A stretch of DNA of 64,000 nt from Hymenobacter sp. PAMC 26628 (GTDB lineage Bacteria > Bacteroidota > Bacteroidia > Cytophagales > Hymenobacteraceae), in assembly GCF_001562275.1 (NCBI RefSeq), contig NZ_CP014304.1, positions 4,030,001-4,094,000 on the forward strand. The letters run 5' to 3'. A program made the translations under genes and the position numbers. The stretch's first letter is position 1, and every line of letters starts with the position of its first letter. Of the stretch, positions 49,449 through 58,360 are shown piece by piece. Below the pieces are notes generated by a model. That model was not told where the DNA came from. It ran no database searches and saw only the letters and a list, made by a program, of their open reading frames with translations.

Positions 49449-49565
49449 TCAGGTGCTGCACCGGGCCACCACCCAGGCGATGCCCGCCACCAGCAGCAAG
49501 GTGCCCAGCCGCAACAGCACGAATACCCAAACCGGCAGCTCGGGGTCTTTGCGAATTCCAAACAT
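49449..49565 (-). CDS. 38-residue single-pass membrane protein
   Basis: A small frame on the minus strand: MFGIRKDPELPVWVFVLLRL, then GTLLLVAGIAWVVARCST and TGA. It has a basic/acidic N-terminal decapeptide and one clear transmembrane helix, ending in Arg-Cys-Ser-Thr. Codon use fits the window and it sits in a 222-base gap between the penicillin-binding gene and dapF. I do not recognise a family; it could regulate or scaffold a neighbouring wall enzyme, but this is guesswork. Confidence 0.5.
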   Translation of the reverse strand: MFGIRKDPELPVWVFVLLRLGTLLLVAGIAWVVARCST

Positions 49566-49605
49566 TGCCGCTTATACGAGCGCCAGTGTCAAAAAGATGG
49601 TGAAC

Positions 49606-51519
49606 CTACCGGCCTTCGGGCGCGGCCACGGGCACTACCACGGGAGCAGGCGGCACCGGCGCGGGCGGCGGCTTGCGGCCCAGGCGGTGCGCCAGCTCGT
49701 AGGCCCGGCCGCGGTACTGCATGCGCCGCTCCCAGCGCTTGCGGCGGGGAGCGATGCTGCCGCGCAGGTATTTTTCGATGACCAGGGCGGCGCAGGGCGC
49801 CGCTTCGGTGGCGCCAAAGCCGGCGTTTTCGAGGTACACGGCCACCGCAATTCTGGGGTATTGGGCGGGGGCGAAGGCGACGAACGTGGCGTGGTCGTCG
49901 CCCTCGTCGTTCTGCACGGTGCCCGTTTTGCCGGCCACGGCAATGCCCACGTCGGCCAGGCTGGAAGCCGAGGCCGTGCCGCCGCGCTGCACCACGGCCA
50001 GCATGCCGGGCACCAGGGCCTCCAGGTTCACGCTGTCGACGAGGGTGTGGTGCTTCACCAGAAAGCGCGGCAGGGGGCCCCCGGTGCCCACGCTGCGCAC
50101 AAAATGCGGCGGGTAGTACCAGCCCCGGTTGGCGATGATGGCCACCACGTTGGCCATTTGCAGGCCCGTCAGGTTGATTTCGCCCTGCCCGACGCTGAGC
50201 GAGTAGATGGACCGAAACCGCCAGTTGCGCGTACGCCGGGCCTTGTCGTAGTAAGCCGGCGTGGGCAGGAAACCCGCCTGCTCGCGGGGCAAATCCACGC
50301 CGAGCAGCGTGTCGAGCCCGAACGACTGGGCGTAGCGCTGCCAGTGGGCCAGATTGGCGTGGCGGGCCGCCACGGTATCGGCCACCAGGCTGTCGGGCAC
50401 GTGGTCAATCAGGGCCCGCATGGTTTGGTAGAAGTACGGGTTGCAGCTGTATTGCAAGCCCATAGTGAGGCTGCGGGCCGCCGGGTGGTGGTGCACGCAG
50501 CTGATGAGCGACTGGTCGCACGGAAAGCCGGTGCCGGGCCCGATGGCCCCCAGCTGCAAGGCAATGGCCGCGTTCACGAGCTTGAACACCGAGCCGGGCG
50601 GGTTGGCCAGCACGGCGGGCCGGTTCAGCAGGGGCAGGTCCTCGTCCTCCAGCAGCTGGCGGCGCACGCCGGCCTGGTCGGGGCTGGTGAGGGCGGCGGG
50701 CGCGTAGGTGGGGGCCGACACCGAGCAGAGGATTTCGCCGGTGCGCGGGTCGAGGGCCACGAGGTAGCCCTTGCGGCCGCCCAGCAGGCGCTCGGCGTAA
50801 GCTTGCAGCTTGGCGTCGAGGGCCAGGTGCAGGTCCTGCCCTTCCTGGAAGGCCGTGTCGGGGGCCCAGCTGCCGTGGCGCTGGCCCGCCGCGTCCACCA
50901 GCGGGTGCAGGTAGCCGCGGTGGCCGGTCAGCAGGCCGTTATAATAGGTTTCGACGCCGCCGTTGCGCAGGCGGTAAAACCGGCCGCGCCGGTAGCGAAT
51001 TGCTTGGTTGATAAAAGGCTGGGCATTGGCGGCCTGGTAGCCCAGCACCGGGGCGGCCGTGCGCACGGTGTAGGTGCGCCGCACGGCTTCGGCCAGGGCC
51101 AGCCCGGGCCACTCGGCCTGGTGGCGGCGCACGCTGTCGGCCTCGGCCGGGGTGAGGACGAGCTGAACGGGGCCCCGGGGGCGGGCCCCGGCGTAGGGCA
51201 GGGCCTCAGCCAGGCGGCGCACCAGGGTGCTGTCGGGCCAGCCCAGTAGGTGGTTCAGGGCCATGGTGGTGGCCGAATCGAGGCCCGGGCGCTGCGGCAC
51301 GGCCAGCAGGTAGCTGAGCCGGGTGTCCACCAGCACCGAGTCGTGGCGGTCGAGGATGCGGCCGCGCCGGGTGGGCGGGGCGGTTACCTCGCGGCGGCGC
51401 GCGTAGGTTTCGGCCGGCGCATCGGCGGCCGGGCCGGAGGGCGACGAGCACGCGCCGAGCCCGAGCCCCACGAGCCACAGCCAGCCGCACACCGTTTTCA
51501 TCCAATTTTTCCTGGCCAT
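49606..51519 (-). CDS. penicillin-binding protein 2-like transpeptidase, predicted lipoprotein
   Basis: 637 residues. Transpeptidase motifs: SxxK in 'LANPPGSVFKLVNAAIAL', SxN in 'LQYSCNPYFYQTM', KTG in 'IAVAGKTGTVQNDEGDDHATFV'. The dimerisation part 'TAPPTRRGRILDRHDSVLVDTRLSYLLAVP' matches class B PBPs. Instead of a membrane anchor, the N terminus is 'KTVCGWLWLVGLGLGACSSPSG', a good lipobox (LGAC), so it may be tethered by lipid. Class B PBPs cross-link peptidoglycan during elongation or division. The start is ATG 51519 or 51501. It has a proline-rich C-terminal tail. Followed by the 38-residue gene and dapF. Confidence 0.9.
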   Translation of the reverse strand: MARKNWMKTVCGWLWLVGLGLGACSSPSGPAADAPAETYARRREVTAPPTRRGRILDRHDSVLVDTRLSYLLAVPQRPGLDSATTMALNHLLGWPDSTLVRRLAEALPYAGARPRGPVQLVLTPAEADSVRRHQAEWPGLALAEAVRRTYTVRTAAPVLGYQAANAQPFINQAIRYRRGRFYRLRNGGVETYYNGLLTGHRGYLHPLVDAAGQRHGSWAPDTAFQEGQDLHLALDAKLQAYAERLLGGRKGYLVALDPRTGEILCSVSAPTYAPAALTSPDQAGVRRQLLEDEDLPLLNRPAVLANPPGSVFKLVNAAIALQLGAIGPGTGFPCDQSLISCVHHHPAARSLTMGLQYSCNPYFYQTMRALIDHVPDSLVADTVAARHANLAHWQRYAQSFGLDTLLGVDLPREQAGFLPTPAYYDKARRTRNWRFRSIYSLSVGQGEINLTGLQMANVVAIIANRGWYYPPHFVRSVGTGGPLPRFLVKHHTLVDSVNLEALVPGMLAVVQRGGTASASSLADVGIAVAGKTGTVQNDEGDDHATFVAFAPAQYPRIAVAVYLENAGFGATEAAPCAALVIEKYLRGSIAPRRKRWERRMQYRGRAYELAHRLGRKPPPAPVPPAPVVVPVAAPEGR

Positions 51520-51724
51520 TGCATAAAATAAATACCCTTTTGCTCGGCCATATCAACCTGTTCGGTGAATGAGGCCCAGCGCCTTGCGAGTGGCCCCCCC
51601 CGGTAACGGGTAACGGGCGCAGAGGTTTTTTCGGCACCGTTTTGTAGGGAACCCCGCTACGTACGAGGGCCCGCGCCAAAAGGCTTGACCCGGGCGGCGC
51701 TGGGGCCCCGGGGGCCCGCCCCTA

Positions 51725-51732
51725 CCTTTGCG
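51725..51732 (+). promoter_or_regulatory. -7 box (TACCTTTG) of the methyltransferase gene; near-leaderless
   Basis: Exact match, eight bases before the ATG at 51741; transcription should start at or within one or two bases of the start codon. Confidence 0.5.
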
Positions 51733-51740
51733 GCCTGCTT

Positions 51741-52625
51741 ATGTACGACTTCCTCACCACCTCGCCCTGGCCCGACTACGAGCTGATTGATTCCGGTAAT
51801 TTCCAGAAGCTGGAGCGCTTCGGGCCCCACGTGCTGGCCCGGCCCGAGCCCCAGGCCATCTGGGACCCGCACCTGCCGCTGAGCGAATGGGAACGGGCCG
51901 ACGCCGCCTTTGCCCGGGCCCCCGGCAGCACCGAAAAGGGCCAGTGGCGCCTCAAACCCGCCATGCCCGAGCAGTGGCTGATTGACTACCACCGGCCCGA
52001 TGGCCTGAAGCTGAAGTTTCGGCTGGGCCTCTCGTCGTTCAAGCACGTGGGGCTATTTCCGGAGCAGGACCCGAACTGGCAATTCATTTATAACCAGACC
52101 AAAGCGCGCCGCGCCGCCCAGCCGCGGGTGCTGAACCTGTTTGCCTACACCGGGGCCGCTACCCTGGCCGCCCGCGCCGCCGGGGCCGACGTGACGCACC
52201 TGGATTCGGTGAAGCAGGTCAACTTCTGGGCCCGCGACAACATGGAGGCCAGCCGCCTCGACGGCGTGCGCTGGCTGGTGGAAGACGCCATGAAGTACGT
52301 GCGCCGCGAGGTGAAGCGCGGCAGCCAGTACCAGGGCCTCATCCTCGACCCGCCCGCTTACGGCCGGGGCCCCAACGGCGAGAAGTGGCAGCTCGAAGAC
52401 GAGCTGAACGAGCTGCTCAAGCTGAGCCAGCAGCTGCTCGACCCGGAAGACCACTTCTTCGTGGTGAACCTGTACTCGCTGGGCTTTTCGGCGCTGATAT
52501 TGGACAACCTGACCACGGCCATCTTCCCGGGGCCCAAGGCGGTGCGCGAGCTGGGCGAAATTTACCTGCACGACGCCGGCCAGCGCAAGCTGCCGCTGGG
52601 CACGTTCTGCCGGTTTGCCACCTGA
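51741..52625 (+). CDS. class I SAM-dependent methyltransferase, RlmI/RlmK-like
   Basis: 294 residues. SAM site 'VLNLFAYTGAATLAARAAGADVTHLDSVKQVNFWARDNMEAS', catalytic-type motif 'LILDPPAYGRGPNGEKWQLEDEL' (DPPAY), and 'FFVVNLYSLGFSAL'. RlmI methylates C5 of a 23S rRNA cytosine, RlmK a guanine; this shorter protein lacks the N-terminal PUA domain and its substrate is unproven, though rRNA is likely. No signal peptide. It is divergent from the penicillin-binding gene. Confidence 0.88.
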   Translation: MYDFLTTSPWPDYELIDSGNFQKLERFGPHVLARPEPQAIWDPHLPLSEWERADAAFARAPGSTEKGQWRLKPAMPEQWLIDYHRPDGLKLKFRLGLSSFKHVGLFPEQDPNWQFIYNQTKARRAAQPRVLNLFAYTGAATLAARAAGADVTHLDSVKQVNFWARDNMEASRLDGVRWLVEDAMKYVRREVKRGSQYQGLILDPPAYGRGPNGEKWQLEDELNELLKLSQQLLDPEDHFFVVNLYSLGFSALILDNLTTAIFPGPKAVRELGEIYLHDAGQRKLPLGTFCRFAT

Positions 52626-52658
52626 GTTATTGGGCTTAGACTTAACGGGTGAGCTCCA

Positions 52659-52756
52659 GAACGTCATGCAGAGCGCAGCGAAGCATTTTCCCCGCGGCAG
52701 TAGTCAATAATTAGTGAGCGGGAAAGGTGCTTCGGCTGCGCTCTGCATGACGTTCA
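52659..52756. repeat. REP-like hairpin element, copy 3
   Basis: GAACGTCATGCAGAGCGCAG, CGAAGCA and TGCTTCGGCTGCGCTCTGCA, TGACGTTC pair almost fully around a loop with AGTCAATAATTAGTGAG. Between the methyltransferase and GNAT genes. Confidence 0.85.
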
Positions 52757-52787
52757 AATAGGTTTACACATCCTTTTCCTATACTCT

Positions 52788-53324
52788 ATGGACGTTCGCA
52801 CTCGACTGGCTACCCTGGGCGACGTGCCGGCCCTTAGCCGGCTCGTGGGGCTGGCGGTGAGCCAATTGAGCGCGGGCTACTACACGGGGCCCCAAATCGA
52901 GAGTGCGCTGCGCTACCTGTTCGGCATCGACACGCAGCTGGTGGTGGACGGCACCTATTACGTGGCCGAAATTGACGGCCAGCTGGCCGGCTGCGGCGGC
53001 TGGAGCCGCCGCCAAACCCTGTACGGCGGCGACCAAAGCAAAGCCGCCGCCGACCCGCTGCTGGACCCGGCCCGCGACGTCGGGCGCATCCGGGCGTTCT
53101 TTGTGCACCCCGGCCGGGCGCGCCGGGGCGTGGGGCGGGCTATTATTGGGGTGTGCGAGGGGGCGGCGGACGCGGCCGGCTTCCGAAGTTTGGCGCTGGC
53201 CGCAACCTTACCCGGCGAACCGCTGTACCGGGCCCTGGGCTACGCTGCCGGGGCGCGCTCCTTCATCCATTTTCCCGACGGAGAGCAACGCTCCATCGTT
53301 GAGATGCACAAGCTGCTCTCCTGA
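52788..53324 (+). CDS. GNAT family N-acetyltransferase
   Basis: 178 residues. 'VRTRLATLGDVPALSRLVGLA', 'YYVAEIDGQLAGCGGWSRR', 'RIRAFFVHPGRARRGVGRAIIGVCEGAADAAGFRSLALAATL' (acetyl-CoA loop R-R-G-V-G-R) and 'PLYRALGYAAG'. It acetylates an unknown amine. It precedes the Ppx/GppA gene by ten bases, probably one transcript with it. Confidence 0.9.
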   Translation: MDVRTRLATLGDVPALSRLVGLAVSQLSAGYYTGPQIESALRYLFGIDTQLVVDGTYYVAEIDGQLAGCGGWSRRQTLYGGDQSKAAADPLLDPARDVGRIRAFFVHPGRARRGVGRAIIGVCEGAADAAGFRSLALAATLPGEPLYRALGYAAGARSFIHFPDGEQRSIVEMHKLLS

Positions 53325-53334
53325 ATTTCCTCCC

Positions 53335-54282
53335 ATGCACGCCTCCCCCCGCCGCCTCGCCCTCATCGACATGGGCACCAACACGTTTCACCTGCTGATT
53401 GTGGAGCTGCCCGCCGTGCCCGGCCAGCCGCCGCGCGAGCTGCTGCGCACCAAAGCGGGCGTGCGCCTGGGCGAGGGCGGCATCAGCCGGGGCGAAATTG
53501 CGCCCGAGCCCTACGCCCGGGCCCTGCACACGCTGGCCGGCTTCAAGGAAGAAATGGAATTGCACGGCGTGACGCAGGTGCGCGCCACGGCCACCAGCGC
53601 CATGCGCGTGGCCCGCAACGGCCCGGCGCTGGTGCGCGAAATTGTTGGCCAGTTCGGCATTGAGGTGGAGGTGATTGCCGGCCGCCGCGAGGCCGAGCTG
53701 ATCTGGAAGGGCGTGCGCCAGGCCGTGCCGCTGGGGCCCGAGCGCCAGCTCATCGTGGACATCGGCGGCGGCTCGGTGGAGTTCATCGTCGCCAACGACC
53801 ACGAGATTTTCTGGAAGCAGAGCTTCGAGCTGGGCGCCCAGCGCCTGCTCGACCAGTTTTTCCCCGACCCCAGCGGCGTGTTTCCCGCCGTGGCGGTGGC
53901 CGCCGAGCAAGCATATTTCGACACCGTGCTGGGGCCCCTGGTGGCCGCCATTACGGAGCTGAAACCCGTGGGCCTGGTGGGCGCCTCGGGCAGCTTCGAC
54001 AGCCTAGCCGACATGCAGCTCGGCCGCCTGCGCACGGAGAAGGAGCTACCGCCCCGCACTGAGCTGGCCCTCAGCAGCTTCCAGCACAGCTACGCCCAAC
54101 TGCTAAGCCGCGACCACGCCCAGCGCCTGGCCCTGCCCGGCATCCTGCCCATGCGGGCCGATATGCTGGTGGTTGCCGCTGTGCTGATTGATTGGGTGCT
54201 GGGCATCAGCGGCATCACGCAAATCCAAACCTCGGCCTTTGCCTTGAAGGAAGGCCTGTTGGCCGAGATGCTGGAGGGGTGA
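53335..54282 (+). CDS. Ppx/GppA family phosphatase
   Basis: 315 residues. ASKHA fold: 'LALIDMGTNTFHLLIVEL' (phosphate-1), 'VRATATSAMRVARNG', 'EVEVIAGRREAELIWKGVRQAV', 'LIVDIGGGSVEFIVAND' (phosphate-2), 'QSFELGAQRLLDQFFPD', 'GLVGASGSFDSLADM', and C-terminal 'MRADMLVVAAVLIDWVL'. It lacks the C-terminal HD domain of E. coli GppA/Ppx, common for Bacteroidota exopolyphosphatases, which hydrolyse polyphosphate or pppGpp. Its last codons lie in the left arm of a 33-bp perfect hairpin. Confidence 0.92.
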   Translation: MHASPRRLALIDMGTNTFHLLIVELPAVPGQPPRELLRTKAGVRLGEGGISRGEIAPEPYARALHTLAGFKEEMELHGVTQVRATATSAMRVARNGPALVREIVGQFGIEVEVIAGRREAELIWKGVRQAVPLGPERQLIVDIGGGSVEFIVANDHEIFWKQSFELGAQRLLDQFFPDPSGVFPAVAVAAEQAYFDTVLGPLVAAITELKPVGLVGASGSFDSLADMQLGRLRTEKELPPRTELALSSFQHSYAQLLSRDHAQRLALPGILPMRADMLVVAAVLIDWVLGISGITQIQTSAFALKEGLLAEMLEG

Positions 54283-54340
54283 ACCCCGCCCCCGGCCCCT
54301 CCCCGGTGGGGAGGGGCCGGGGGCGGGGTTCACCCCTCCA
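54272..54340. repeat. 33-bp perfect GC-rich hairpin with 3-base loop
   Basis: The left arm starts TGGAGGGGTGAACCCCGCCC, the loop is GGT at 54305-54307, and the right arm is the exact reverse complement ending at 54340. It spans the end of the Ppx gene and reaches within two bases of the metallopeptidase stop codon. There is no T tract, but such a stem would block both convergent transcripts. Confidence 0.9.
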
Positions 54341-54342
54341 CG

Positions 54343-55425
54343 CTACGGCTTCGCCGCCCGGCATACCTTGTGGATAAACGCCAGCTTGGGCACCACCGCC
54401 GGGCCGATGACGAACGGGTACGGGTCGGGCTGGCCCATGCTGCGGTTGAGGCTGTTCATGGCGAAGGTGAGGGGCAGCCAGGCGGCCATGATGGGCTCGA
54501 AATCTTCCTCCAAATACGGGTCGGGAATGGTGGCGCGCAGGTGCTGGTCGGGGGCTACGCCGCGGGGGGCCACGCGCAGGCCGTAGGCGTGGGCCGTTTC
54601 CAGCGTGTCCATGATGTGCAGGTAGTGGGCCCAGGTTTCGGCCCAGTCTTCCCAGGGGTGGGTGGTGGCGTAGGCGCTGATGTGGGTTTCCAGCCAGTCG
54701 GGCGGGGGGCCCTGGGCGTAGTGCTTTTTTAGGGCCTCGGCGTAATCCGCGCGGTCGTCGCCGAACAGCGTGCGGCACTCTTTCAAGAAGGGCGTTTTGT
54801 CGATGAGGCGGTCCCAATAGTAGTGGCCTACCTCGTGGCGGAAGTGGCCGAGCAGCGTGCGGTACAGCTCGTCCATCGACTTGCGGGCCATTTCGCGCTC
54901 GATGTCGTCGGCCTCGGCGATGTTGATGGTGATGAGGCCGTTGTCGTGGCCGGTGAGGATTTTGTCGCTGGGCTCGGGGCCCTCGTCGGCCTTGAAGTCG
55001 AACCACAGGCCCGTTTTGGGCGCCACGTGCTTGCTCACCACGGGCAGGCCCAGGCGCAACAGGCTGTACACCAAGCGGTGCTTGGCCACTTCGAGGCGCT
55101 GCCAGCGGCCCAGGTACTCGGGGTGGCCCAGGTCGGGGATGGTGCGGTTGAGGGCGCAGGCCGTGCAAAACGGCGTGGGGGCCCCCACCGGCACCAGCCA
55201 GTTGCAGGCGTGGTAGCCGTAGTTGGCGCAGTACACGTAGCCCGGGGCCGTGGGCGGCGCGCCGTAGCGGTGCACCGTGCCCTCGACGGGGGCCCCGGGC
55301 GTGGCCACCAGCGGCGCCAGCGCCAGCTTTTCGGCGTGGAAGCCCAGCGGGTACTGGCACTTCTCGCACCGATGGTTTTCGAAATACAGCAGCTGGCCGC
55401 AGTGGTGGCAGGTAAAAAGCTTCAT
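54343..55425 (-). CDS. putative zinc-binding metallopeptidase with N-terminal zinc ribbon
   Basis: 360 residues. The N terminus has cysteine pairs 'CHHCGQLLYFENHRCEKCQYPLGF' and further 'CANYGYHACNW', 'CTACALN', resembling two zinc ribbons. The core holds 'LLGHFRHEVGHYYWDRLI', an HExxH zinc motif, with 'HPWEDWAETWAHYLHIMDTLETA' (likely third ligand Glu or His). This matches the family called putative zinc-binding metallopeptidase (COG4307); substrate unknown. No signal peptide, so cytoplasmic. It converges with Ppx across a perfect hairpin. Confidence 0.9.
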   Translation of the reverse strand: MKLFTCHHCGQLLYFENHRCEKCQYPLGFHAEKLALAPLVATPGAPVEGTVHRYGAPPTAPGYVYCANYGYHACNWLVPVGAPTPFCTACALNRTIPDLGHPEYLGRWQRLEVAKHRLVYSLLRLGLPVVSKHVAPKTGLWFDFKADEGPEPSDKILTGHDNGLITINIAEADDIEREMARKSMDELYRTLLGHFRHEVGHYYWDRLIDKTPFLKECRTLFGDDRADYAEALKKHYAQGPPPDWLETHISAYATTHPWEDWAETWAHYLHIMDTLETAHAYGLRVAPRGVAPDQHLRATIPDPYLEEDFEPIMAAWLPLTFAMNSLNRSMGQPDPYPFVIGPAVVPKLAFIHKVCRAAKP

Positions 55426-55706
55426 GGCGGAGCGGGAAATGGCGCGGCGGGCTACGCGTGGAACCGACTGTCTTTACGGTTTTTGGGCCGTTTTTGCTGG
55501 GAACGACGGATATTTTGCCTAGTCATATTTTCTCAAACTGAGCCTACTCTTGTGGGGACCAAGCTATAATTATTACATCTTTTCCTGGTCAGACCCATTT
55601 TATTTTGGGGCCCCGTGGCAAATTAATGGCTGGGCTTAGCTAGTTTGCCCCTCCGCTGGGCCCCGTTTGGCCCGGCGCGTTTGCCATTACTTAACCCGCT
55701 CTGCTT

Positions 55707-57164
55707 ATGTCGGCCAACGCGCTTCTTCGCTCTTACCAGGAACAGGCCCACGTGTGGGACGAGATGTTCAGCGCCGGGGGCATCCGTCCCGAATACCGGC
55801 AGTTTGTGGCCGCCCTCGAAACCCTGGAAAGCCACGAAATGACCCGCAAGGACGAGCTGGCCAAGAAGCTCTTCATGAGCCAGGGCATCACCTTCACGGT
55901 GTACAGCGACGGCGAGGGCATCGAGAAAATCTTCCCCTTCGACATCATCCCGCGCATCATCAAGCACGCCGAGTGGACGACCATCGCGGCCGGCATCAAG
56001 CAGCGGCTCAAGGCGTTGAACATTTTCCTGAAGGACATTTACCACCAGCAGTTCATCCTCAAGGACGGCATCATTCCGGCGGCGCTGGTGTACTCGTGCC
56101 CGCAGTTTCTGCGCGAGATGGTGAACGTGCACGTGCCGCACGACGTGTACACCCACGTGGCCGGCGTGGACCTGATCCGGGACCACGACGGCGCGTTTTA
56201 CGTGCTCGAAGACAACCTGCGCACGCCGTCGGGCGTGTCGTACATGCTCGAAAACCGGAGCATCACCTACCGCATCTTCCCCGACCTGCTGCCCAAAAAC
56301 AACGTGCAGCCAGTGAAGGACTACCCCGACCTGCTGCTGCGCAACCTGCTGGCCCTGGCCGACCGCCAAATCAGCGAGCCGACGGTGGTGCTGCTCTCGC
56401 CGGGCATTTTCAACTCGGCGTACTTCGAGCACAGCACGCTGGCCCGCCTCATGGGCATTAGCCTGGTGGAGGGGCGCGACTTGCTGGTGCACAACCACTT
56501 CGTGTACATGAAAACCACCAAGGGCCTGGCCCGGGTGGACGTCATTTACCGGCGCGTGGACGACGAGTTCCTCGACCCGCTGGTGTTCCGGCCCGACAGT
56601 TCCCTGGGCGTGCCGGGCCTGTACTGGGCCTACCGCAAGGGCAACGTGGCCATCGTGAACGCCATGGGCAACGGCGTGGCCGACGACAAGGCCGTGTACT
56701 GCTACGTGCCCGACATGATCCGCTACTACCTGGGCGAGGAGCCCATCCTCAAGAACGTGCCCACCCACCAAATGGCCGACCCTGACGCCCGCCAGCACGT
56801 GTTCGAGCGCATGGACCGCATGGTGATTAAGCGCACCAACGAGAGCGGCGGCTACGGGATGCTCATCGGCAGCGCGGCCACCGAGGAAGAAATGGACGAC
56901 TTCCGCCAAGCCATCACCGCCGACCCGCGCAGCTTCATCGCCCAGCCCATCATCAGCCTCTCGGCCACGCCCTGCTACATCAACGGCACCCTCCAGCCGC
57001 GGCGCGTGGACCTGCGCCCCTTCGCCCTCTGCGGCCCCTCGGGCATCGACATCGTACCCGGGGGCCTCACCCGCGTGGCCCTGCGCGAAGGCTCGCTGGT
57101 GGTGAACTCCTCGCAGGGCGGCGGCAGCAAAGACACCTGGGTGCTGGGGCCCGGCGGTGAATGA
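55707..57164 (+). CDS. circularly permuted ATP-grasp protein (type 2; DUF404/DUF407)
   Basis: 485 residues. 'GITFTVYSDGEGIEKIFPFDIIPRII', 'WTTIAAGIKQRLKALNIFLKDIYHQQFIL', 'VHVPHDVYTHVAGVDLIRDHDGAFYVLEDNLRTPSGVSYMLENR' and 'TNESGGYGMLIGS', 'PRSFIAQPIISLSATPCYI', 'DLRPFALCG' are the blocks of this family. ATP-grasp enzymes join a carboxylate to an amine; these are predicted peptide-like amide ligases. It leads a cluster with an alpha-E protein and a transglutaminase-like protein, a combination described by comparative genomics as a peptide-modification system. Reaction unknown. Confidence 0.93.
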   Translation: MSANALLRSYQEQAHVWDEMFSAGGIRPEYRQFVAALETLESHEMTRKDELAKKLFMSQGITFTVYSDGEGIEKIFPFDIIPRIIKHAEWTTIAAGIKQRLKALNIFLKDIYHQQFILKDGIIPAALVYSCPQFLREMVNVHVPHDVYTHVAGVDLIRDHDGAFYVLEDNLRTPSGVSYMLENRSITYRIFPDLLPKNNVQPVKDYPDLLLRNLLALADRQISEPTVVLLSPGIFNSAYFEHSTLARLMGISLVEGRDLLVHNHFVYMKTTKGLARVDVIYRRVDDEFLDPLVFRPDSSLGVPGLYWAYRKGNVAIVNAMGNGVADDKAVYCYVPDMIRYYLGEEPILKNVPTHQMADPDARQHVFERMDRMVIKRTNESGGYGMLIGSAATEEEMDDFRQAITADPRSFIAQPIISLSATPCYINGTLQPRRVDLRPFALCGPSGIDIVPGGLTRVALREGSLVVNSSQGGGSKDTWVLGPGGE

Positions 57165-57197
57165 TTGAATGAGCGAATGGATGAATGAGCGAGCCAA

Positions 57198-57350
57198 AAG
57201 GCCGTCATGCTCATCTGGCGTCCGCGCAGCGCAGCGGAGTCGAAGCGGAGTCGAAGCATCTCTACTGCTTCACTAATTCTAATTACTGCCGCGGGAGAGA
57301 TGCTTCGACTCCGCTGCGCTGCGCGGACGCCAGATGAGCATGACGGCCTT
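57198..57350. repeat. REP-like hairpin element, copy 4 (extended)
   Basis: The longest copy: AAGGCCGTCATGCTCATCTG, GCGTCCGCGCAGCGCAGCGG, then AGTCGAAGC twice, and the complement on the right ending AGCATGACGGCCTT. The loop is CACTAATTCTAATTACTG. The left arm carries one extra GGAGTCGAAGC unit compared with the right. It separates the ATP-grasp and alpha-E genes. Confidence 0.88.
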
Positions 57351-57413
57351 GCTTAACAGCTCTCAACTGCTTGCCCCGGCGTGTTAAATGATAAATGCTA
57401 ACTGATAAATGAA

Positions 57414-58349
57414 ATGCTAAGCCGCGTTGCCGAAACCATTTACTGGCTGGCCCGCTACATGGAGCGCACGCAAACCATGCTGCAGGTCGTCCGCATCCAC
57501 TACATCGCCAAGCAGGACGAGCAGCACTACCCCGGGTGGCATGCGCTGCTCCACAACTACGGCGACTTGAGCGACGCGGAAATCGAGGCCGTGGCCCCGT
57601 TCACGGCGCGGGTGCTGCACCACTTGCTGCTGGATAAGGGCAACGGAGCCTCGGCGTTCAACGCCATCGGGCAGGGCCGCGAGAATGCCCGCGCCGTGCA
57701 GGACCACATCAGCAAAGAGGTGTGGCAGAGCCTGAACGACTTCTACCACGTCATCCGCCAGCCCGAGGTGGCCCAGCAGATTCTGGCCGACGACCCCGTG
57801 TCGGGCATCGACGCGCTGCTGCGCCAAAACGTGCTGTATATCGGCACGGTGCAGAACGCCATGCCGCGCGACGAGGGCTACACCTTCCTGAATATGGGCA
57901 AGTACCTGGAGCGGGCCCTGCAAACGGTGGCCATTTTGCAGCTGCACCGCGCCGCCCTGGTGCCCGCCGAAGCCGAGGCCGCCGGGGGCCCCCAGGTGCG
58001 CTACCTGCTGCTGAGCCTGTACGGCTACGAGCAGTACGTGAAAACCTACAAGGGCCAGTTCAGCCCGGCCCACGCGCTGCAATTTGCGGTGCACGACGTC
58101 GATTTTCCGCACTCGCTGGCCTACGCCCTGGGCCAGCTCGTGCGCTTCGGCGAGCGGCTGCAAGGCCGCACCGTGCCCGAGCACTACGAGCAAGTACGCT
58201 ACTTGCTGGGCCGGGTGAAAACCAACGTGGAGTACCACCGCTTCACCCCTGACGACGCGCCCGGCCTCGACGCCTTTTTGCAGCAAACCCACCAGGAACT
58301 GCTCGACGTGGGCGATGCTTTTGGCACGTATTACTTTGGGCATAGTTGA
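57414..58349 (+). CDS. alpha-E (DUF403) domain protein
   Basis: 311 residues, all helical. 'MLSRVAETIYWLARYMERTQTMLQVV' is the signature start of the alpha-E family, with 'NAIGQGRENARAVQDHISKEVWQSLNDFYH' (the R/E pair of the predicted active site) and 'YTFLNMGKYLERALQTVAILQL'. Alpha-E proteins always travel with the circularly permuted ATP-grasp and often a transglutaminase-like protein; they are thought to act with the ligase. It follows the ATP-grasp gene after a REP-like element and a TAAATGATAAATGCTAACTG stutter. Confidence 0.93.
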   Translation: MLSRVAETIYWLARYMERTQTMLQVVRIHYIAKQDEQHYPGWHALLHNYGDLSDAEIEAVAPFTARVLHHLLLDKGNGASAFNAIGQGRENARAVQDHISKEVWQSLNDFYHVIRQPEVAQQILADDPVSGIDALLRQNVLYIGTVQNAMPRDEGYTFLNMGKYLERALQTVAILQLHRAALVPAEAEAAGGPQVRYLLLSLYGYEQYVKTYKGQFSPAHALQFAVHDVDFPHSLAYALGQLVRFGERLQGRTVPEHYEQVRYLLGRVKTNVEYHRFTPDDAPGLDAFLQQTHQELLDVGDAFGTYYFGHS

Positions 58350-58360
58350 TTACGCCATTC

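Noticed and set aside
49379..49561. Frame with SCCCGWAPCC, similar to the Cys-rich leaders
   Set aside because: It is the shifted frame of a Leu-rich membrane helix (CTG/TTG runs read as TGC/TGT), and there is no sulfur gene downstream.
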